DNA of 64,000 nt, taken from the NCBI GenBank assembly GCA_033765145.1, contig JANRIH010000038.1, forward strand, positions 124,001 through 188,000, given 5' to 3'. This stretch comes from JAGVSR01 sp033765145. Its GTDB lineage: Bacteria; Pseudomonadota; Alphaproteobacteria; Rhizobiales; Hyphomicrobiaceae. A program made the position numbers and the translations under genes. Shown in pieces: positions 61,714 through 64,000 of the stretch (position 1 is the stretch's first letter; each line of letters starts with the position of its first letter). A model generated the notes under the pieces. It made no database searches. It had not been told where the DNA came from and saw only the letters and a program-made list of their open reading frames with translations.

Positions 61714-62358
61714 CTACTGCATCGCTTCGGCGATGATTTTTTTTGCCTCCGCGCTATCCCATTCCGCGGGACCAGGGAGCCGCCCGGCCTCCTTGCCGTC
61801 GGCGGTCACCAGGATGGTCGTCGGCATTCCGACGGCTTTGAGCGTGTTGCCGGCCCGCATGGTGGAATCGATATAGAGCTTGAGGTTCTTGACCCCGATC
61901 TCGTCGTAGAACTTCCGAGCCGCCTGAGCCCCGGCCCTGTCGAGGCTCAACGCGACGACCTCGAACCTGTCCGAGCCGAGATCGGCCTGCAGGCGGTCCA
62001 GGGACGGCATCTCGTGCCGGCAGGGCGTACACCATGTCGCCCAGAGGTTCAGAAGGACCGTCCGGCCCTTGAAGTCCGAGAGCTTCAAGTCGCGGCCGGC
62101 CTCGTCCTTGAACGCCACTTCGGCAAGAGCGATCGGCGGACTGCGCTTCACGAAGCCGATGAGACCGTCGGCTCCGTTGCCCTTGGAATCGGCGTCTTGA
62201 CCGCCCTTGAAGGCCTCGATCTCCGGCGAAGAAGCGTTGTCAGCGGGTCCGAGCGTGACGTATACCGCCGCGAAACCGAGTGCGGCTGCGACGAGCGCCA
62301 CGGCGATGAGCCGCATCGCGCCCGTCGGACGAGCGCCCGCTCCATGATCTTTGTCCAT
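61714..62358 (-). CDS. tlpA: TlpA-type membrane-anchored thioredoxin
   Basis: A 214-residue thiol-disulfide reductase. The ATG at 62358 (MDKDHGAG) is chosen; a TTG seven codons earlier is possible. One anchor helix (about 15-33) is followed by the periplasmic thioredoxin fold with active site WCTPC and GMPTTILV cis-proline. TlpA reduces copper-chaperone and oxidase cysteines in related bacteria. It is divergent from argH, an order kept in many Hyphomicrobiales (tlpA | argH-lptM-lysA). Confidence 0.93.
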   Translation of the reverse strand: MDKDHGAGARPTGAMRLIAVALVAAALGFAAVYVTLGPADNASSPEIEAFKGGQDADSKGNGADGLIGFVKRSPPIALAEVAFKDEAGRDLKLSDFKGRTVLLNLWATWCTPCRHEMPSLDRLQADLGSDRFEVVALSLDRAGAQAARKFYDEIGVKNLKLYIDSTMRAGNTLKAVGMPTTILVTADGKEAGRLPGPAEWDSAEAKKIIAEAMQ

Positions 62359-62417
62359 TTGTCCGTCCGATCCGGCCAAAGGGTTCCTCCACTTCCGCAG
62401 TCAGGAGATGTGCCAAC

Positions 62418-63827
62418 GTGACGATGAAGTCGGCGAACAAGATGTGGGGTGGTCGCTTCGAGATGTCGCCCGCCGAGATCATGGAGGAGATAAATGCCTC
62501 CATCGGCTTCGACAAGGCGCTAGCTCCACAGGATATCCGCGGATCTAAGGCCCATGCGGCGATGCTCGCCGACGCCGGCATCATAACGAAGGCGGACGCC
62601 CGCGAGATCATCAAGGGGCTCGACCAGGTCGGCGCGGAGATTGCGGCCGGAGATTTCCCGTTCCGGCGCGAACTCGAAGACGTTCACATGAACGTCGAAA
62701 GCCGGCTGAAGGAGATCGCCGGACCCGCGGCGGGCCGCCTCCACACCGCGCGCTCCAGGAACGATCAGGTCGCAACCGACTTCCGGCTCTGGGTCCGCGA
62801 CGAAATCGACGCCATCGATGGCCTTCTCGCCCAGCTGCAGCATGCCCTGGCGGCGAAAGCCGAGACCCATGCGGCGACGGTGATGCCGGGGTTCACGCAT
62901 TTGCAGCCCGCCCAGCCCGTGACGTTCGGCCATCACCTGCTGGCCTACGTAGAAATGCTGGCCCGCGACCGCGGTCGGTTCGCGGACGCCCGGTCACGGC
63001 TGAACGAATGCCCCCTGGGGTCAGCCGCGCTCGCCGGAACGTCGTTCCCGATCGACCGCAAGCAGACGGCGGGCGCCTTGGGCTTCGACCGCCCGATGGC
63101 GAACTCGCTCGATGGCGTCTCCGACCGCGATTTCGCGCTCGAAACGCTTGCGGCTGCGACGATTGCCGCCGTCCATCTGTCGCGGCTCGCCGAGGAAATC
63201 GTCATCTGGATGACGCCGCAGTTCGCCTTCGTCCGCCTGTCGGACCGGTTCACGACCGGCTCGTCGATCATGCCGCAGAAGCGCAACCCCGACGCGGCCG
63301 AACTCGCCCGCGCCAAAGTCGGACGCATTGCCGGCGCACTGCAGAGCCTCGTCATCGTCATGAAGGGTCTGCCGCTCGCCTATTCGAAGGACATGCAGGA
63401 AGACAAGGAAGTGACATTCGACGCCATCGCATCGCTCAAGCTGGCACTGGGCGCCATGGCTGGGATGGTCGGTGATCTCGAACCTGTCCCCGAGACCATG
63501 CACGCGGCCGCCGGGCGCGGCTATTCGACCGCGACGGACTTGGCCGATTGGCTCGTCCGTGAGTTGAAGATGCCGTTCCGCGACGCCCACCACGTCACGG
63601 GCACCATCGTCCGCGCCGCCGAAACCCGCGGTCTCGATCTGGAGGCCCTGCCGCTCGACGTGATGCAGGCCGTCGACGAGCGCATCACGAAAGGTGTCTA
63701 CAGTGTTCTTTCTGTTGAGAATTCTGTGAAAAGCCGCACGAGCTATGGGGGAACCGCGCCACAGAACGTCGCCAAAATGGCGCGCGCCTGGCTCAAGCGC
63801 TTGGAAAAGGCGAAAAAAGAGGGCTAG
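62418..63827 (+). CDS. argH: Argininosuccinate lyase
   Basis: A 469-residue enzyme splitting argininosuccinate to arginine and fumarate. The GTG at 62418 has AGGAG ten bases upstream; an ATG at 62424 is a near alternative. Signatures are MWGGRFE near the start, HTARSRNDQVATD, THLQPAQPVTFGH and the fumarase/lyase loop GSSIMPQKRNPD with the catalytic serine. Full length and intact. Followed by a small lipoprotein gene. Confidence 0.97.
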   Translation: MTMKSANKMWGGRFEMSPAEIMEEINASIGFDKALAPQDIRGSKAHAAMLADAGIITKADAREIIKGLDQVGAEIAAGDFPFRRELEDVHMNVESRLKEIAGPAAGRLHTARSRNDQVATDFRLWVRDEIDAIDGLLAQLQHALAAKAETHAATVMPGFTHLQPAQPVTFGHHLLAYVEMLARDRGRFADARSRLNECPLGSAALAGTSFPIDRKQTAGALGFDRPMANSLDGVSDRDFALETLAAATIAAVHLSRLAEEIVIWMTPQFAFVRLSDRFTTGSSIMPQKRNPDAAELARAKVGRIAGALQSLVIVMKGLPLAYSKDMQEDKEVTFDAIASLKLALGAMAGMVGDLEPVPETMHAAAGRGYSTATDLADWLVRELKMPFRDAHHVTGTIVRAAETRGLDLEALPLDVMQAVDERITKGVYSVLSVENSVKSRTSYGGTAPQNVAKMARAWLKRLEKAKKEG

Positions 63828-63920
63828 TGTCCACGGGCCTGCGGAAATTACTTGAACGAGCGGCGCTCGATCGAGCGAAATGTGTCAAGCGACGCGATGA
63901 ATGTACAGGCTGGAACCGAA

Positions 63921-64000
63921 GTGAGCGCGACACGCATGTCCGGAATTGCGATACATCGCATCGCGGCTGTCGCTGCAATTGCGGCACTGTTGGGGGCCTG
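63921..64000 (+). CDS. lptM: LptM-like small lipoprotein (cut by window edge)
   Basis: The first 26 codons of a gene running off the right edge. Either the GTG at 63921 or the ATG at 63936 starts a hydrophobic signal AAVAAIAALLGA whose next codon begins TG, giving a Cys lipobox. Position after argH matches LptM, the short lipoprotein that helps the LPS translocon LptD mature. Its identity rests on position and signal only. Confidence 0.65.
   Translation, partial: MSATRMSGIAIHRIAAVAAIAALLGA

Overview
The window is a stretch of chromosome from an alphaproteobacterium, most likely a member of the Hyphomicrobiales (Rhizobiales). It is GC-rich (about 63-66% by eye) and densely coded. The evidence is the order rpsT-dnaA-dnaN-recF-gyrB, the RegB/RegA redox two-component pair next to a Sco/SenC gene, MmcB, a LpxQ-like outer-membrane protein, an Flp/Tad pilin locus, the tlpA | argH-lptM order, and a perfect CtrA-type box in front of the dnaA region. 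The genus cannot be named from sequence alone. I found no rRNA, tRNA, CRISPR array, insertion sequence or prophage.

Layout. 1-3 kb: a Ser/Thr kinase (cut by the window edge), an FHA protein and a PP2C phosphatase, which together form a phospho-threonine signalling set. 3-4.3 kb: a MlotiK1-like potassium channel with a degenerate nucleotide pocket. 4.4-12.9 kb: the replication block rpsT, a 760-bp regulatory gap, a rhodanese gene, dnaA, dnaN, recF and gyrB. 13-17.5 kb: trhO, a small membrane protein, a class A penicillin-binding protein and a YgjP-type metallopeptidase. 17.7-20.6 kb: Sco/SenC, RegB and RegA. 20.6-22.2 kb: mmcB and mutM, both DNA repair and divergent. 22.2-26 kb: two paralogous membrane proteins, then a periplasmic-binding-protein/pentameric-ligand-gated-channel fusion. 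26-30.7 kb: PPK2, a large four-TM coiled-coil protein and a small unknown. 30.9-38.4 kb: the alpha-2-macroglobulin/PbpC pair. 38.5-40.7 kb: a secreted depolymerase-like lipoprotein and a LpxQ-like barrel.

40.7-45 kb: a two-gene operon of a NUDIX-macro fusion followed by a multi-TM patatin-like phospholipase. I regard this as the best candidate for an undescribed nucleotide-signalling or defence system. 45-48.4 kb: prfC and the bicarbonate transporter pair sbtA-sbtB. 48.7-54.7 kb: a CHASE2-adenylate cyclase facing a FecR-domain protein, a CDF metal exporter, a DUF457 membrane protein and a TetR regulator. 54.8-58.4 kb: Tad pilus genes (two TadE-like, one short CpaC-like) and three tandem Flp pilins with identical mature sequence. 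58.4-64 kb: dapE, dapD, a small Lys/Ala repeat protein, tlpA, argH and the start of lptM.

Most genes are core housekeeping in small divergent or convergent units. The accessory interest lies in the ligand-gated channel fusion (23.7-26.0 kb), the NUDIX-macro/patatin operon (40.7-45.0 kb), the pilin triplication (57.6-58.3 kb) and the regulatory gap upstream of dnaA (4.85-5.6 kb). Start codons were re-chosen from Shine-Dalgarno position and family alignment where the longest open frame looked too long; such changes are stated in the entries.
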